Of a DNA stretch of 64,000 nucleotides, positions 46,263 to 56,006 are shown one piece after another (position 1 is the first letter of the stretch; every line of letters starts with the position of its first letter). Source of the stretch: JADJWR01 sp963847675 (GTDB lineage: Bacteria > Pseudomonadota > Gammaproteobacteria > Burkholderiales > Burkholderiaceae_F); the NCBI GenBank assembly GCA_963847675.1, contig CAWKAP010000011.1, positions 124,001 to 188,000 on the forward strand. Direction: 5' to 3'. Under the pieces are notes generated by a model. That model saw only the letters and a program-made list of their open reading frames with translations, did not search any database and was not told the origin of the DNA. The position numbers were made by a program, and so were the translations under genes.

Positions 46263-46586
46263 TCAACGTTCGAGATACTTCAGCTTGTCGCGGACGTCTT
46301 TCCATTCGTCGGCGTCTTCCGGATGCGGCTTCATGCGCGTGATGGAAGGCCACTTCTGCGACAGTTCGACGTTCAGCGCGATGAACTGGCGCTGGTCCTC
46401 GGGCACGTCCTCCTCGGCGTAGATGGCGTTGACCGGGCACTCGGGGATGCACACCGCGCAGTCGATGCACTCGTCGGGCTCGATGACCAGCATGTTCGGC
46501 CCCTCGCGGAAGCAGTCCACCGGGCAGACGTCGACGCAGTCGGTGTACTTGCACTTGATGCAGGATTCAATGACGACGTGAGTCAT
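46263..46586 (-). CDS. fdxA: Ferredoxin FdxA (3Fe-4S/4Fe-4S type)
   Basis: A 107-residue ferredoxin. CIKCKYTDCVDVCPVDCF near the N-terminus carries the cluster I ligands of seven-iron ferredoxins, and CIDCAVCIPECPV the second cluster. The C-terminal 45 residues form the extension typical of the FdxA group. It likely exchanges electrons with the Fpr encoded downstream. It is divergent from the ABC binding-protein gene, with 91 bases between. Confidence 0.93.
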   Translation of the reverse strand: MTHVVIESCIKCKYTDCVDVCPVDCFREGPNMLVIEPDECIDCAVCIPECPVNAIYAEEDVPEDQRQFIALNVELSQKWPSITRMKPHPEDADEWKDVRDKLKYLER

Positions 46587-46677
46587 CGGAGCAGGCGGCA
46601 GTCGCGTTGAAGGCGGTTATTCTACGCGGCGCACCGCAGCATTCCGCTGCGAGCCCGTGTCCGCGAAGGGGGAAAGG

Positions 46678-47902
46678 ATGGTCGTATCCACCGTGCGCCG
46701 CCGCCTGCTGGCCGCTGCGGCCGCCAGCGCCGCGCTGCCCTCGATCGGACGCGCGCAGGCGGCGCGGCCGATCCGCATCGGCGAGATCAACAGCTACTCG
46801 ACGATCCCGCAGTTTCTGGTGCCGTACCGCAAGGGCTGGGAACTCGCCGTCGAGGAGGTCAACGCCGCGGGCGGACCGCTCGGCCGCCGCGTCGAGGTGA
46901 TCGCGCGCGACGATGCGGGCAAGCCCGACGATGCCGTGCGCCACGCCACCGAACTGGTGTCCGGCGAGAAGGTCGACCTGCTGGCGGGCACCTTCCTCTC
47001 CAATGTCGGCCTGGCGGTGTCCGACTTCGCGCTGCGCAACCGGCGGGTGTTCCTCGCCAGCGAGCCGCTGACCGACGCGCTGGTGTGGGAAAAGGGCAAC
47101 CGCTACACGTTCCGGCTGCGCGCCAGCACGCACATGCAGAGCGCGATGCTGGTCGAGGAAGCGGCCAAGCTGCCGGCCCGGCGCTGGGTGACGATCGCGC
47201 CGAACTACGAATACGGGCAGAGCGCGGTGGCCAGCTTCAAGGCGCTGCTCAAGCGCGCGCGTCCCGACGTCGAGTTCGTCGCCGAGCAGTGGCCGGCGCT
47301 GGGCAAGATGGAGGCCGGCAGCACCGTGCAGGCCGTGCTCGCCGCACGACCGGATGCGGTGTTCAACGTCACCTTCGGCGCCGATCTGGCGCGTCTGGTG
47401 CGCGAAGGCAATCTGCGCGGGCTGTTCCCGCGCGTGCCCACCGTGAGCCTGCTTTCCGGCGAGCCGGAATATCTCGACGTGCTCAAGGACGAGACGCCGA
47501 AGGGCTGGATCGTCACCGGCTACCCGTGGGACCAGATCGCCACGCCCGAGCATGCGAAATTCTTCAACGCCTATTACAAGCGGTACGACGACTATCCCCG
47601 GCTCGGTTCGGTGGTCGGCTACGCGGCGATGCAGGCGATCTTCGCCGCCATTGCGCAAAGCGAAGTCGACCGACACCGAGCGCCTGATCGCCGCGCTGCG
47701 CGGCCTGCAGTTTTCCACGCCGTTCGGCGCGGTGACGATGCGGGCGCTCGACCACCAGTCGACGATGGGCGCCTACGTCGGCCGGCTCGACGTGCGCGAG
47801 GGCAAGGGCACGATGGTCGACTGGCGCTACGCCGACGGCGCGAAGTTCCTGCCGGGCGACGACGAGGTGCGCCGGCGCCGGCCGGCGGAGGCAATGAAGT
47901 AG
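46678..47902 (+). CDS. Branched-chain amino acid-type ABC substrate-binding protein (one frameshift)
   Basis: A periplasmic type I binding protein of the LivJ/amide group, 407 residues when restored. The signal peptide is RRRLLAAAAASAALPSIGRA; IRIGEINSYSTIPQFL and AVEEVNAAGG are family features. The frame breaks at about 47656-47660. Reading CAAAGCG as CAAGCG, one A fewer, restores AQAKSTDTERLIAALRGL and runs to the stop at 47902. A homopolymer insertion error is likely. The permease and ATPase genes follow 1.3 kb downstream, beyond a dsb pair. The ATG at 46678 has a GGGGGAAAGG site. Confidence 0.85.
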
Positions 47903-48094
47903 GTTGCGGCGCGCGGCACGCGGCCTTCCGCTCCGCGCAACCTCGTCGACGCATCCCGACATGAACAGCAAGCGTCCTCCGAAAGGCCCCTCCGCGGCGA
48001 TCCGCGCGCGCGCCGCCGACCCTCCGGCGCTCGGCCGACGGTCCGGAGCAGCGTCGACGCGAACACGGCCTGGCTGCTCGTCTTCGGCGCCTGG

Positions 48095-48475
48095 GTGATT
48101 GCCGCGGCCTCGGTGCTCGGTGCGCTGTTCTTCAGCGAGGTGATGGAACTGCCGCCCTGCCTGCTGTGCTGGTATCAGCGCATCTGCATGTTTCCGCTCG
48201 TGCTGATCCTGCCGGCAGGCCTGTTCCCGTTCGACCCGAAGATCGTCCGCTACGCGCTGCCGCTGTCGCTGGTCGGCGGCGCCATCGCGGTGTTCCACCT
48301 GCTGCTGGTCGCCGGCATCGTGCCGGAGAGCGTCACGCCCTGCACCCAGGGCGTGCCGTGCTCGGAGACGCAGATCGAGTGGCTCGGTTTCGTGACCATC
48401 CCGCTGCTGTCGGTCGTCGCCTTTGCCGCGATCAGCGTCCTGCTGATCGCGGCGCACATGAGGATATCGAGATGA
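48095..48475 (+). CDS. DsbB-like disulfide bond formation protein (start unresolved)
   Basis: A four-helix quinone-linked oxidoreductase. CLLCWYQRI is the first redox cysteine pair with the quinone-site arginine, and CTQGVPC the second pair. The annotated GTG at 48095 truncates the first helix. The same frame continues upstream as DANTAWLLVFGAWVIAAAS but has no start codon, while ATG 47961 is two bases out of frame. A 2-base insertion between 47961 and 48053 would explain this, as in other genes here. It overlaps the DsbA-like gene (ATGA), so the two form a pair. Confidence 0.8.
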   Translation: MIAAASVLGALFFSEVMELPPCLLCWYQRICMFPLVLILPAGLFPFDPKIVRYALPLSLVGGAIAVFHLLLVAGIVPESVTPCTQGVPCSETQIEWLGFVTIPLLSVVAFAAISVLLIAAHMRISR

Positions 48476-49119
48476 ACCGCAAGATCATCTTCTTCGTTTC
48501 GGCCGCCGCGCTGCTGTTCGTGTTCGCCGTCGGCGCGCTCCTGTATCGCAGCGAGCGGGACGCGGGGTCGCAGTTGGCGGCCGGTGGCAACCAGGCGCTG
48601 CTGGCCCGCTTCCACGCGCCGAGCGTGGGCCGGCAGGACGCGAAGGTGCACATCGTCGAGTTCCTCGACCCCGCCTGCGAGACCTGCCGCGCGTTCTACC
48701 CGCTGGTCAAGAAGATGATCGCCGAGAACCCCGACCGGATCCGCCTGTCGGTGCGCCACGTTGCGTTTCACCCGGGTTCCGACTTCGTGGTCAGGGTCCT
48801 GGAGGCGGCCAAGAAGCAGGGCAGGTACTGGCAGACGCTCGAGGCCCTGCTGGCGACGCAACCGACCTGGGTCGTCAACCACACGGTGCGCTCGGAACTG
48901 GTGCGCCTCGACGGCATGGGGCTGGACCTGGAGCGGCTCAAGAACGACATGAACGATCCCGAGGTGGCCCGCCTGATCGAGCAGGACCGCGCGGACGCGA
49001 AGGCGCTGAACGTCACCAAGACGCCGGAGTACTTCGTCAACGGACGGCCGTTGCCCAGTTTCGGCTACGAGCAACTCGACCGGCTCGTCCAGGAGGAGCT
49101 GGCGAGGAACTATCGATAG
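48472..49119 (+). CDS. DsbA-like periplasmic thioredoxin-fold oxidoreductase
   Basis: A 215-residue protein anchored by an N-terminal hydrophobic segment (KIIFFVSAAALLFVFAVGAL). The thioredoxin fold carries CETC in FLDPACETCRAFYPLV, and the cis-proline loop is VTKTPEYFVNG. It is probably the partner that the adjacent DsbB-like protein keeps oxidised. The two resemble the BdbC/BdbD-like pair more than classical E. coli DsbAB. Both lie between an ABC binding protein and its permease, perhaps because the binding protein or another exported product needs disulfides. Confidence 0.85.
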   Translation: MNRKIIFFVSAAALLFVFAVGALLYRSERDAGSQLAAGGNQALLARFHAPSVGRQDAKVHIVEFLDPACETCRAFYPLVKKMIAENPDRIRLSVRHVAFHPGSDFVVRVLEAAKKQGRYWQTLEALLATQPTWVVNHTVRSELVRLDGMGLDLERLKNDMNDPEVARLIEQDRADAKALNVTKTPEYFVNGRPLPSFGYEQLDRLVQEELARNYR

Positions 49120-49260
49120 CCGGGCCGCGGCGCATGGCGGCGTGGGCGCGCCTGCCGACGCCGCTCATGCCGTCGGTGCTTCAGGCGGGCACGGGTTGTT
49201 GCCCGGGCGCGCCGGGCCAAGGTCGACGCCGGTGACGAAGCCGGCGTCGCGTCATTCGTC

Positions 49261-51123
49261 ATGGACATCCTGATCGCCCAACTGCTCACCGGCCTGGCCT
49301 ATGCGTCGACGCTGTTCCTGGTCAGCGCCGGGCTGACGATCATCTTCGGCGTCACGCGGGTGGTGAACTTCGCGCACGGCTCGCTGTACATGCTCGGCGC
49401 CTACGCCGCCTATACGATCACCGCGCGGCTGCCGGGAACGCCGCTCGGCTTCTTCGGCGGTCTGCTGCTGGCGGCAGCGCTGGTGGCGGTCGTCGGCGTG
49501 CTGATCGAGGTGCTGATCCTGCGTCGCATCTACGCATCGCCGGAGATCTTCCAGCTGCTGGCCACTTTCGGCGTCGTGCTGATCGTGCAGGATCTCGCGC
49601 TGTGGATCTGGGGCCCGGAGGACCTGTTCGCGCCGCGCGCGCCGGGGCTGGGCGGCGCGATCGAGATCGCCGGCGCATTCGTGCCGCAGTACACGCTGCT
49701 GCTGCTCGCGGCGGGCCCGCTCGTGTTCGCCGCCCTGTGGTGGCTGTTCCGCCGCACGCGCTGGGGCATCGAAGTGCGCGCCGCGACCAGCGACGGGATG
49801 ATGGCTTCTGCGCTCGGCGTCAACCGCAGCGTCCTGTTCACGACGGTGTTCGCACTCGGCGCCTTCCTGGCCGGGCTGGCCGGAGCGCTGCAGATCCCGC
49901 GCGAGTCGGTCACCCTGCAGATGGATTTGGCGGTGATCGTCGAGGCGTTCGTCGTCGTGGTCGTCGGCGGCCTGGGTTCGATCGCCGGCGCCTTCCTGGC
50001 CTCGCTGCTGATCGGTCTGCTGCACGCGTTCGGCGTGCTCTGGCTGCCGAAGTCGGCGCTGGTGCTGGCCTTCGTCGCGATGGCGCTGGTGCTGATCGTG
50101 CGGCCGTTCGGGCTGCTCGGCCGCGCCGAGGTCACCGAGCACAGCCGGCCGCCGCCGCACGCGCCGTATCGACCGGCGGGCGCCGCGCTGAAGGCAGCGT
50201 GGGCGCTGGCGCTGCTGGTGGCGGCAAGCGCGCCGCTGTGGGCGAGCGAATACACGCTGGTGATCCTGACCGAGATGGCGACCCTCGCGGTCGTCGCCGC
50301 CAGCCTGCACTTCTTCATGAGCCACGGCGGCATCACGTCGTTCGGCCACGCCGCTTTCTTCGGCCTCGGCGCGTACGGCGCAGCGCTGGCCGTGAAATTC
50401 GCGGCGCTGCCGTTTGCGGCCAGCCTGCTGCTCGGACCGCTGGTTGCCGGAATCGCGGCCCTGGCGGCGGGGTGGTTCGTGCTGCGCGCGCAGGGGGTCT
50501 ATGCCGCGATGCTGACGCTGGCGTTCGCGCAGATCCTGTGGTCGGTGGCCACGCAATGGGTCGAAGTCACGGGCGGCGACAACGGCATCCTCGGCGTGTG
50601 GCCGCCGGCGCCGATCTCGGGCAAGGCGGCGTACTACGGTCTGACGCTGCTGCTGGCGCTGGCCAGCCTGTGGCTGGCACGGCGCGCGGCGATGGCGCCT
50701 TTCGGTTTTTCGCTGCGCGCGGTGCGCGATGCGCCGGCGCGCGCAGAGGCCAGCGGCATCGACAGCGGGCGCGTGCTGTGGGCGGCCTTTGCGGCCGGCG
50801 GACTGTTCGCCGGCCTGGCGGGCGTGCTCAACGCCTACCAGAAGGGCTCGGTGTTCCCGAACTCGCTCGCCATCGCGCAGTCGCTCGACGCTCTGGTGAT
50901 GGTGCTCGCCGGCGGCCTGCAGACGCTGTCGGGGCCGATCGTGGGCAGCGTCGTCTATCACGGCCTGGTCGTCGAACTGACGCGCGGCACCGAGCACTGG
51001 CGGCTCCTGCTCGGCGGTGCGATCGTCGTGCTCGCGATCGCGTTCCCGCAGGGCATCGCCGGGTTCCTGCGCCGGCACTTCGAGCCGCGCAGCGCTGCGA
51101 GTCCCGCCTCGGGTGTCCGATGA
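49261..51123 (+). CDS. Fused LivH-LivM branched-chain amino acid-type ABC permease
   Basis: A 620-residue protein combining two permeases that are usually separate. Residues 1-285 resemble LivH (LTIIFGVTRVVNFAHGSLYM), and residues 310-610 resemble LivM (SHGGITSFGHAAFFGLGAYG). Each half has eight or so membrane helices and the short cytoplasmic coupling segment for the ATPases. It would transport branched-chain amino acids, amides or related carboxylates. It overlaps livG by four bases. Confidence 0.88.
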   Translation: MDILIAQLLTGLAYASTLFLVSAGLTIIFGVTRVVNFAHGSLYMLGAYAAYTITARLPGTPLGFFGGLLLAAALVAVVGVLIEVLILRRIYASPEIFQLLATFGVVLIVQDLALWIWGPEDLFAPRAPGLGGAIEIAGAFVPQYTLLLLAAGPLVFAALWWLFRRTRWGIEVRAATSDGMMASALGVNRSVLFTTVFALGAFLAGLAGALQIPRESVTLQMDLAVIVEAFVVVVVGGLGSIAGAFLASLLIGLLHAFGVLWLPKSALVLAFVAMALVLIVRPFGLLGRAEVTEHSRPPPHAPYRPAGAALKAAWALALLVAASAPLWASEYTLVILTEMATLAVVAASLHFFMSHGGITSFGHAAFFGLGAYGAALAVKFAALPFAASLLLGPLVAGIAALAAGWFVLRAQGVYAAMLTLAFAQILWSVATQWVEVTGGDNGILGVWPPAPISGKAAYYGLTLLLALASLWLARRAAMAPFGFSLRAVRDAPARAEASGIDSGRVLWAAFAAGGLFAGLAGVLNAYQKGSVFPNSLAIAQSLDALVMVLAGGLQTLSGPIVGSVVYHGLVVELTRGTEHWRLLLGGAIVVLAIAFPQGIAGFLRRHFEPRSAASPASGVR

Positions 51124-51860
51124 ACCTGTTGCGCGTCGAGGGCATCGTGAAGCGCTTCGGCGGCGTGCATGCCGTCGATGGGGTCAGCGTGAATCTCGCC
51201 GCGGGCGAATTCACGGCGTTGATCGGCCCGAACGGGGCCGGCAAGTCGACGCTGTTCGCCGTGATCGCCGGGCAGCAGCGGGCCGACGAGGGCCGCGTGA
51301 GCTTCGCCGGCGAGGACATCGGGCAGGCGGAGCCGGTGCGGCGCGCCCGCAAAGGGATCGGGCGGACGTTCCAGTCCGCGGCGGCCTTCGCCTCGATGAC
51401 GGTGCTGCAGAACGTGCAGCTTGCGCTCGCCGCGCGTGCCGGCAGGCACGTCGATCCGCTTCGGCCGCTGTCGGCGCTGCAGCGCGAGGCGGCCGAGGTC
51501 CTGCTGGCGCGCGTCGGCCTCGAAGCGCAGGCGAATCAAGCCGCCGCGGACCTGCCTTACGCCGACGTCAAGCGGCTCGAATTCGCGATCGCCCTGGCCG
51601 CGGCGCCCCGGCTGCTGCTGATGGACGAGCCGACTGCCGGCATGGCGGCGGCTGAACGGGTTGCGCTGATGGACCTGGTGACCGCCATCGCCGCCGAGAG
51701 CGGGCTCACGGTGCTGTTCACCGAGCACAGCATGGACGTCGTGTTCGGCTACGCGAAGCGGCTGCTGGTGATGTCGCAGGGCAGGCTCATCGCCGACGGC
51801 CCGCCCGACGACGTGCGTGCGATGCCGGCCGTGCAGGCGGCGTACTTCGGCGAGGAATGA
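51120..51860 (+). CDS. ABC transporter ATPase, LivG-like
   Basis: A 246-residue ATPase: Walker A GPNGAGKST near residue 37, Q-loop region GIGRTFQSAAAF and Walker B RLLLMDEPTAGM. The signature LPYADVKRLEFAIAL departs from the canonical LSxGQ; this variant is seen in some LivG subgroups. It ends overlapping livF by four bases, so permease and both ATPases are coupled. Confidence 0.88.
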   Translation: MNLLRVEGIVKRFGGVHAVDGVSVNLAAGEFTALIGPNGAGKSTLFAVIAGQQRADEGRVSFAGEDIGQAEPVRRARKGIGRTFQSAAAFASMTVLQNVQLALAARAGRHVDPLRPLSALQREAAEVLLARVGLEAQANQAAADLPYADVKRLEFAIALAAAPRLLLMDEPTAGMAAAERVALMDLVTAIAAESGLTVLFTEHSMDVVFGYAKRLLVMSQGRLIADGPPDDVRAMPAVQAAYFGEE

Positions 51861-52549
51861 TGGCCGCCCTGGCTGTGCGCGGCCTGGATGCCTTCTACGG
51901 CAAGGCGCAGGCGTTGTTCGGAATGCAGTTGGAGGTCGCGTCCGGCGAGGTGGTCGCGCTGATCGGCCGCAACGGTGCCGGCAAGTCGACGCTGCTGAAG
52001 AGCGTGATGGGACTCGTCTCGGCGCGCGGTGCCGTCGAGTTCGAGGGCCGGCGCATCGACGCGACCGCCCCGCACGCGCGCGCGCGGCTCGGGATCGGCT
52101 ACGTGCCGGAGGACCGGCGCATCTTCGTGGACCTGACGGTACGCGAGAACCTGCGCGTCGGCGCGCAGGGCCACCCGCTCGACGTCGAGCCGCTGCTGCG
52201 GCTGTTTCCGAACCTGCGCGGGATGCTCGACCGGCGCGCCGCGCAGATGAGCGGCGGCGAACAGCAGATGCTGGCGGTGGCGCGCACGCTCGCCGGGCGG
52301 CCGCGGCTGGTGCTGCTCGACGAGCCCTCCGAAGGCATCGCGCCGATCATCGTCGCGCGGCTGGCCGAGGCGGTGCGGGCAATGAAGCGGCAGGGCGTGG
52401 CCGTGCTGCTGTCGGAGCAGAACCCGCGCTTCGTCGCCGCGGTGGCCGACCGCGCGCTGCTGCTCGAGCGCGGTCACCTGGTGGGTGCGGCGACGATCGA
52501 GGAACTGTCGCCGCCTTCCGCGGCGGTGCGCGACGTGCTCGGCGTCTGA
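51857..52549 (+). CDS. ABC transporter ATPase, LivF-like
   Basis: A 230-residue ATPase with Walker A GRNGAGKST, signature MSGGEQQMLAVARTL and Walker B LVLLDEPSEGIAP; YVPEDRRIF is the typical LivF Q-loop stretch. It pairs with the preceding LivG-like subunit to power the fused permease. A 7-bp hairpin (TCGCCGC/GCGGCGA, 52563-52580) follows the stop but has no T-run. Confidence 0.9.
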   Translation: MMAALAVRGLDAFYGKAQALFGMQLEVASGEVVALIGRNGAGKSTLLKSVMGLVSARGAVEFEGRRIDATAPHARARLGIGYVPEDRRIFVDLTVRENLRVGAQGHPLDVEPLLRLFPNLRGMLDRRAAQMSGGEQQMLAVARTLAGRPRLVLLDEPSEGIAPIIVARLAEAVRAMKRQGVAVLLSEQNPRFVAAVADRALLLERGHLVGAATIEELSPPSAAVRDVLGV

Positions 52550-52641
52550 GAAGGGGTGACGGTCGCCGCGGCTGCGGCGATTCGCCGACAATGCGTCCGT
52601 CGACCGCGGCGGCGCCGCGGTTCATTGAACAAGGAGTGGCG

Positions 52642-53891
52642 ATGGATTTCGAGTTCTCCGCTGAAGTGCAGGCGATGCAGCAGACGCTGCGCCGCTTCGT
52701 CGATCGCGAGGTGCTGCCGGCCAACGAGGAGTGGCACCGGCTCGCGGAAACGGGGACCTATCCGCTGCCGGTGATCGAGCCGCTCAAGGCGAAGGCGCAA
52801 GCGGCCGGCCTGTGGAACCTGTTCCTGCCGGGGCTGAAGCCGGACGAGCCCGGCACGCGGATGGCGAACCTCGACTACGCGCCGATGGCCGAGATCATGG
52901 GCCGCATCCCGTGGTCCTCGGAGGTCTTCAACTGCAACGCGCCGGATACCGGCAACATCGAGCTGCTGCACCTGTTTGCCATCGCCGGCACAGGCGCAAG
53001 CGCTGGCTGAAACCGCTGCTCGCAGGAGAGATCCGCTCCTGCTTCGCGATGACCGAGCCGGACGTGGCCTCGTCGGACGCGACCAACATCCGCACCAGCA
53101 TCCGCCGCGACGGCGATTCGTACGTGATCAACGGCCGCAAGTGGTTCATCACCGGCGCGGCGCACCCGAACTGCAGGATCGCGATCCTGCTCGGCGTCAC
53201 TGACGAGCGGCCCGACGCCGATCCGCACCGCCGCCACTCGATGGTGCTGGTGCCGATGGACACGCCGGGACTCACGGTGGTGCGCAACATCCCGATCATG
53301 CATCACCACTCGCCCGACGGGCACTGCGAGCTGCTGTTCCGCGACGTGCGCGTGCCGGCGTCGAACCTGCTCGGCGACGAAGGGCAGGGCTTCAGGCTGG
53401 CGCAGGCGCGGCTCGGACCGGGCCGCGTGCACCATTGCATGCGCACGATCGGACAGTGCGAGCTGGCGCTCGAGCTGATGTGCGAGCGCGCGCTCGAGCG
53501 CCGCACCTTCGGCAGGCATCTGGCCGACTTTGCCAACGTGCAGGACTGGATCGCGCAGTCGCGCATCGAGATCGACCAGGCGCGGCTGCTGGTGCTGCGC
53601 GCGGCCTGGCTGATGGACCGGCAGGGCAATGCGGCGGCGCGCGTCGACGTGTCGGCGATCAAGGTCATCGCCGCGCAGCTGCAGACGCGGGTGGTCGACC
53701 GCGCGATGCAGGTCTTCGGCGCGATGGGACTCACGCCCGACGTGCCGCTGTCGTACCTGTGGACCTGGGGCCGCGCGCTGCGCTTCATCGACGGGCCGGA
53801 CGAGGTCCACCTGCGCACCGTGGCGCGCGCCGAGCTGGCGCGGGCCAAGGCCAGCCGCGGCGCGACCGCGGCCTACTACCGCATCGGCTGA
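52642..53891 (+). CDS. Acyl-CoA dehydrogenase (one frameshift)
   Basis: A flavoenzyme oxidising acyl-CoA to enoyl-CoA, 415 residues once restored. The first frame begins MDFEFSAEVQAMQQTLRRF and stops falsely at 53010; the second carries CFAMTEPDVASSDATNI, GRKWFITGA and the C-terminal four-helix domain. Two extra bases between 52986 and 53000 cause the break; dropping one T and one G gives FATPAQRKRWLKPLLAGEI, the expected family sequence. It follows the ABC genes and precedes an enoyl-CoA hydratase, so an imported acid may be degraded as a CoA ester. GACAAT at 52587-52592 may be a -10 element. Confidence 0.85.
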
Positions 53892-53906
53892 ACGGCGAGG
53901 CCGGCG

Positions 53907-54692
53907 ATGAGCGAAGCCGCCGCGTCACTGCAGGTCAGCCGCGACGGCGGCATCGTGCGGCTGCAGTTCAACCGGCCGGACGTGCTCAACGCGCTCGACC
54001 GTGCGACCGCGCAGGCCTTCGCGCACGCCTGCCGCGACATCGCGTCCGACTACTCGGTGCGCGCCGTGATCATCAGCGGCGCGGGTGGCGCATTCATGGC
54101 CGGCGGCGACCTGACCGAACTGCGCGCCGATCCGACCGGCGCTGCCGTCGCCCTGATCGGGCCGATGCACGAGGCGGTCGTGCTGCTGGCGGAAATGCGC
54201 GCGCCGGTGATCGCGAGCCTGCACGGCGCAGTCGCCGGCGCGGGGCTGAGCCTGGCGCTGGCCTGCGACTTCGCCATCGCCGCCGAAGGCACGGCTTTCA
54301 CGCTGGCCTACGTGAACATCGGCACCAGCAGCGACCTGGCGGGATCGTGGTCGCTGCCGCGGCTGGTCGGCCTGCGCAAGGCGCTCGAGATCGCGCTGCT
54401 CGGCGAGCGTTTCGACGCCGCCGAGGCGCTGCGGCTGGGCCTGGTGAACCGCGTCGTTCCCGCCGGCGAACTCGAGGCGCAGACGCTGGCGCTGGCACAG
54501 CGGCTGGCGCGGGGGCCGGCGCAGGCGATCGCGCAGCTGAAGCGGCTGATGCACATCTCGTTCGAGCACGACCTGCGCGGCCAGCTCGACGCCGAGCGCG
54601 CCGCGTTCCTGAGCTGCGCCGCGACCCACGACTTCGCCGAAGGACTCGATGCGTTCCTCGCCAGGCGCGAGCCGGGGTTCGGCGACGCCTGA
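53907..54692 (+). CDS. Enoyl-CoA hydratase/isomerase family protein
   Basis: A 261-residue crotonase-fold protein. The oxyanion-hole segments are ISGAGGAFMAGGDL and HGAVAGAGLSLALACDF. The position of the second catalytic glutamate is occupied within NIGTSSDLAGSW, where an aspartate replaces it, so the exact reaction (hydratase, isomerase or hydrolase) is open. It lies 15 bases after the acyl-CoA dehydrogenase, consistent with the next step of beta-oxidation. Confidence 0.85.
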   Translation: MSEAAASLQVSRDGGIVRLQFNRPDVLNALDRATAQAFAHACRDIASDYSVRAVIISGAGGAFMAGGDLTELRADPTGAAVALIGPMHEAVVLLAEMRAPVIASLHGAVAGAGLSLALACDFAIAAEGTAFTLAYVNIGTSSDLAGSWSLPRLVGLRKALEIALLGERFDAAEALRLGLVNRVVPAGELEAQTLALAQRLARGPAQAIAQLKRLMHISFEHDLRGQLDAERAAFLSCAATHDFAEGLDAFLARREPGFGDA

Positions 54693-54717
54693 CCGTCGCG
54701 GTGCATCGCGTCGTGCT

Positions 54718-54746
54718 TTGATCGCCGGCCCTGCCGCTGCCACAAT
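54718..54746 (+). promoter_or_regulatory. Putative sigma70 promoter of pncB
   Basis: TTGATC at 54718-54723 and CACAAT at 54741-54746 are exactly 17 bases apart, 33 bases before the pncB ATG. Both hexamers match four of six or better to the sigma70 consensus. Confidence 0.5.
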
Positions 54747-54779
54747 GCGGGCCCGATTCCCGCTGCGGGCGTCCCGTTC

Positions 54780-55955
54780 ATGATCATCACCAGCCTGCTC
54801 GACACCGACCTGTACAAGTTCACGATGATGCAGGTCGTGCTGCACCATTTCCCCGGTGCGCAGGTGGAGTACCGCTTCAAGTGCCGCAACGCGGGCGTCG
54901 ACCTGACGCCGTACGTCGACGAGATCCGCGAGCAGATCGAGGCGCTGTGCACGCTGCGCTTCACCGAGGAGGAACTCGCCTACCTGCGCGGCCTGCGCTT
55001 CATCAAGAGCGACTTCGTCGACTTCCTCGGCCTGTTCCAGCTCAACACCAAGTACATCCACGTCGAGCCGGCGCAGCCGGGTCCGGGCGAGATCAGCATC
55101 GTCATCAGGGGTCCGTGGCTGCACACGATCCTGTTCGAGATCCCGGTGCTGGCGATCGTCAACGAGGTGTACTTCCGCACCACGCAGCGGGCGCCGGACC
55201 TCGCCTCGGGCCGGCGCCGGCTGACCGAAAAGATCGCGCTGGTGCGCAGCGATCCGACGCTGGCGAATCTGCACATCGCCGACTACGGCACGCGGCGCCG
55301 GTTCTCCAAGCACTGGCAGGACGAGGTGCTGGTCACGCTGAAGGACGAGCTGCGCGAGAACCTGGCCGGCACCAGCAACGTGATGTTCGCGGCCAGGCAC
55401 GGCCTGATCCCGCTCGGCACGATGGCGCACGAGTACCTGCAGGCGTGCCAGTCGCTCGGGCCGCGCCTGCGCGACTCGCAGACCTTCGGCTTCGAGATGT
55501 GGGCCAAGGAATACCGCGGCGACCTCGGCATCGCGCTCTCCGACGTGTACGGCTTCGACGCGTTCCTGCGCGACTTCGACATGTACTTCTGCAAGCTGTT
55601 CGACGGCGCGCGGCACGATTCCGGCGATCCGCTGGCCTGGGGCGAGCGGCTCATCGCCCATTACGAACGCAACCGGGTCGATCCGCTCACCAAGACGCTG
55701 GTGTTCTCCGACTCGCTGACCTTCCCCAGGGTGATCGAACTGTATCGCCGCTTCAGCGGCCGGGCGCGGGTTGCCTTCGGCGTCGGCACCAACCTCACCA
55801 ACGACCTCGGCTACACGCCGCTGCAGATCGTCATCAAGATGGTCCGCTGCAACGGCCAGCCGGTGGCGAAGCTGTCCGACTCGCCCGAGAAGAACATGTG
55901 CGACGACGTGGCGTATCTCGCCTACCTGCGGCAGGTGTTCGAGATCACCGGCTAG
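54780..55955 (+). CDS. pncB: Nicotinate phosphoribosyltransferase
   Basis: A 391-residue enzyme making nicotinate mononucleotide from nicotinate, PRPP and ATP in NAD salvage. The N-terminus LLDTDLYKFTMMQVVLHH contains the substrate-binding signature, and later blocks include GTMAHEYLQACQ, with the conserved regulatory/phosphorylated histidine, and FGVGTNLTNDLG, the phosphate loop. Length is normal. It stands alone with its own likely promoter. Confidence 0.95.
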   Translation: MIITSLLDTDLYKFTMMQVVLHHFPGAQVEYRFKCRNAGVDLTPYVDEIREQIEALCTLRFTEEELAYLRGLRFIKSDFVDFLGLFQLNTKYIHVEPAQPGPGEISIVIRGPWLHTILFEIPVLAIVNEVYFRTTQRAPDLASGRRRLTEKIALVRSDPTLANLHIADYGTRRRFSKHWQDEVLVTLKDELRENLAGTSNVMFAARHGLIPLGTMAHEYLQACQSLGPRLRDSQTFGFEMWAKEYRGDLGIALSDVYGFDAFLRDFDMYFCKLFDGARHDSGDPLAWGERLIAHYERNRVDPLTKTLVFSDSLTFPRVIELYRRFSGRARVAFGVGTNLTNDLGYTPLQIVIKMVRCNGQPVAKLSDSPEKNMCDDVAYLAYLRQVFEITG

Positions 55956-56006
55956 TCGCCGCGGCCGGCCGCTAGAATCGGCCGCCACTCCGCCTACAGA
56001 ACCCGC

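Noticed and set aside
52603..52621. Dyad ACCGCGGC/GCCGCGGT before the acyl-CoA dehydrogenase as an operator
   Set aside because: Short, and built only of GC-rich steps common in this genome; too likely by chance to call.
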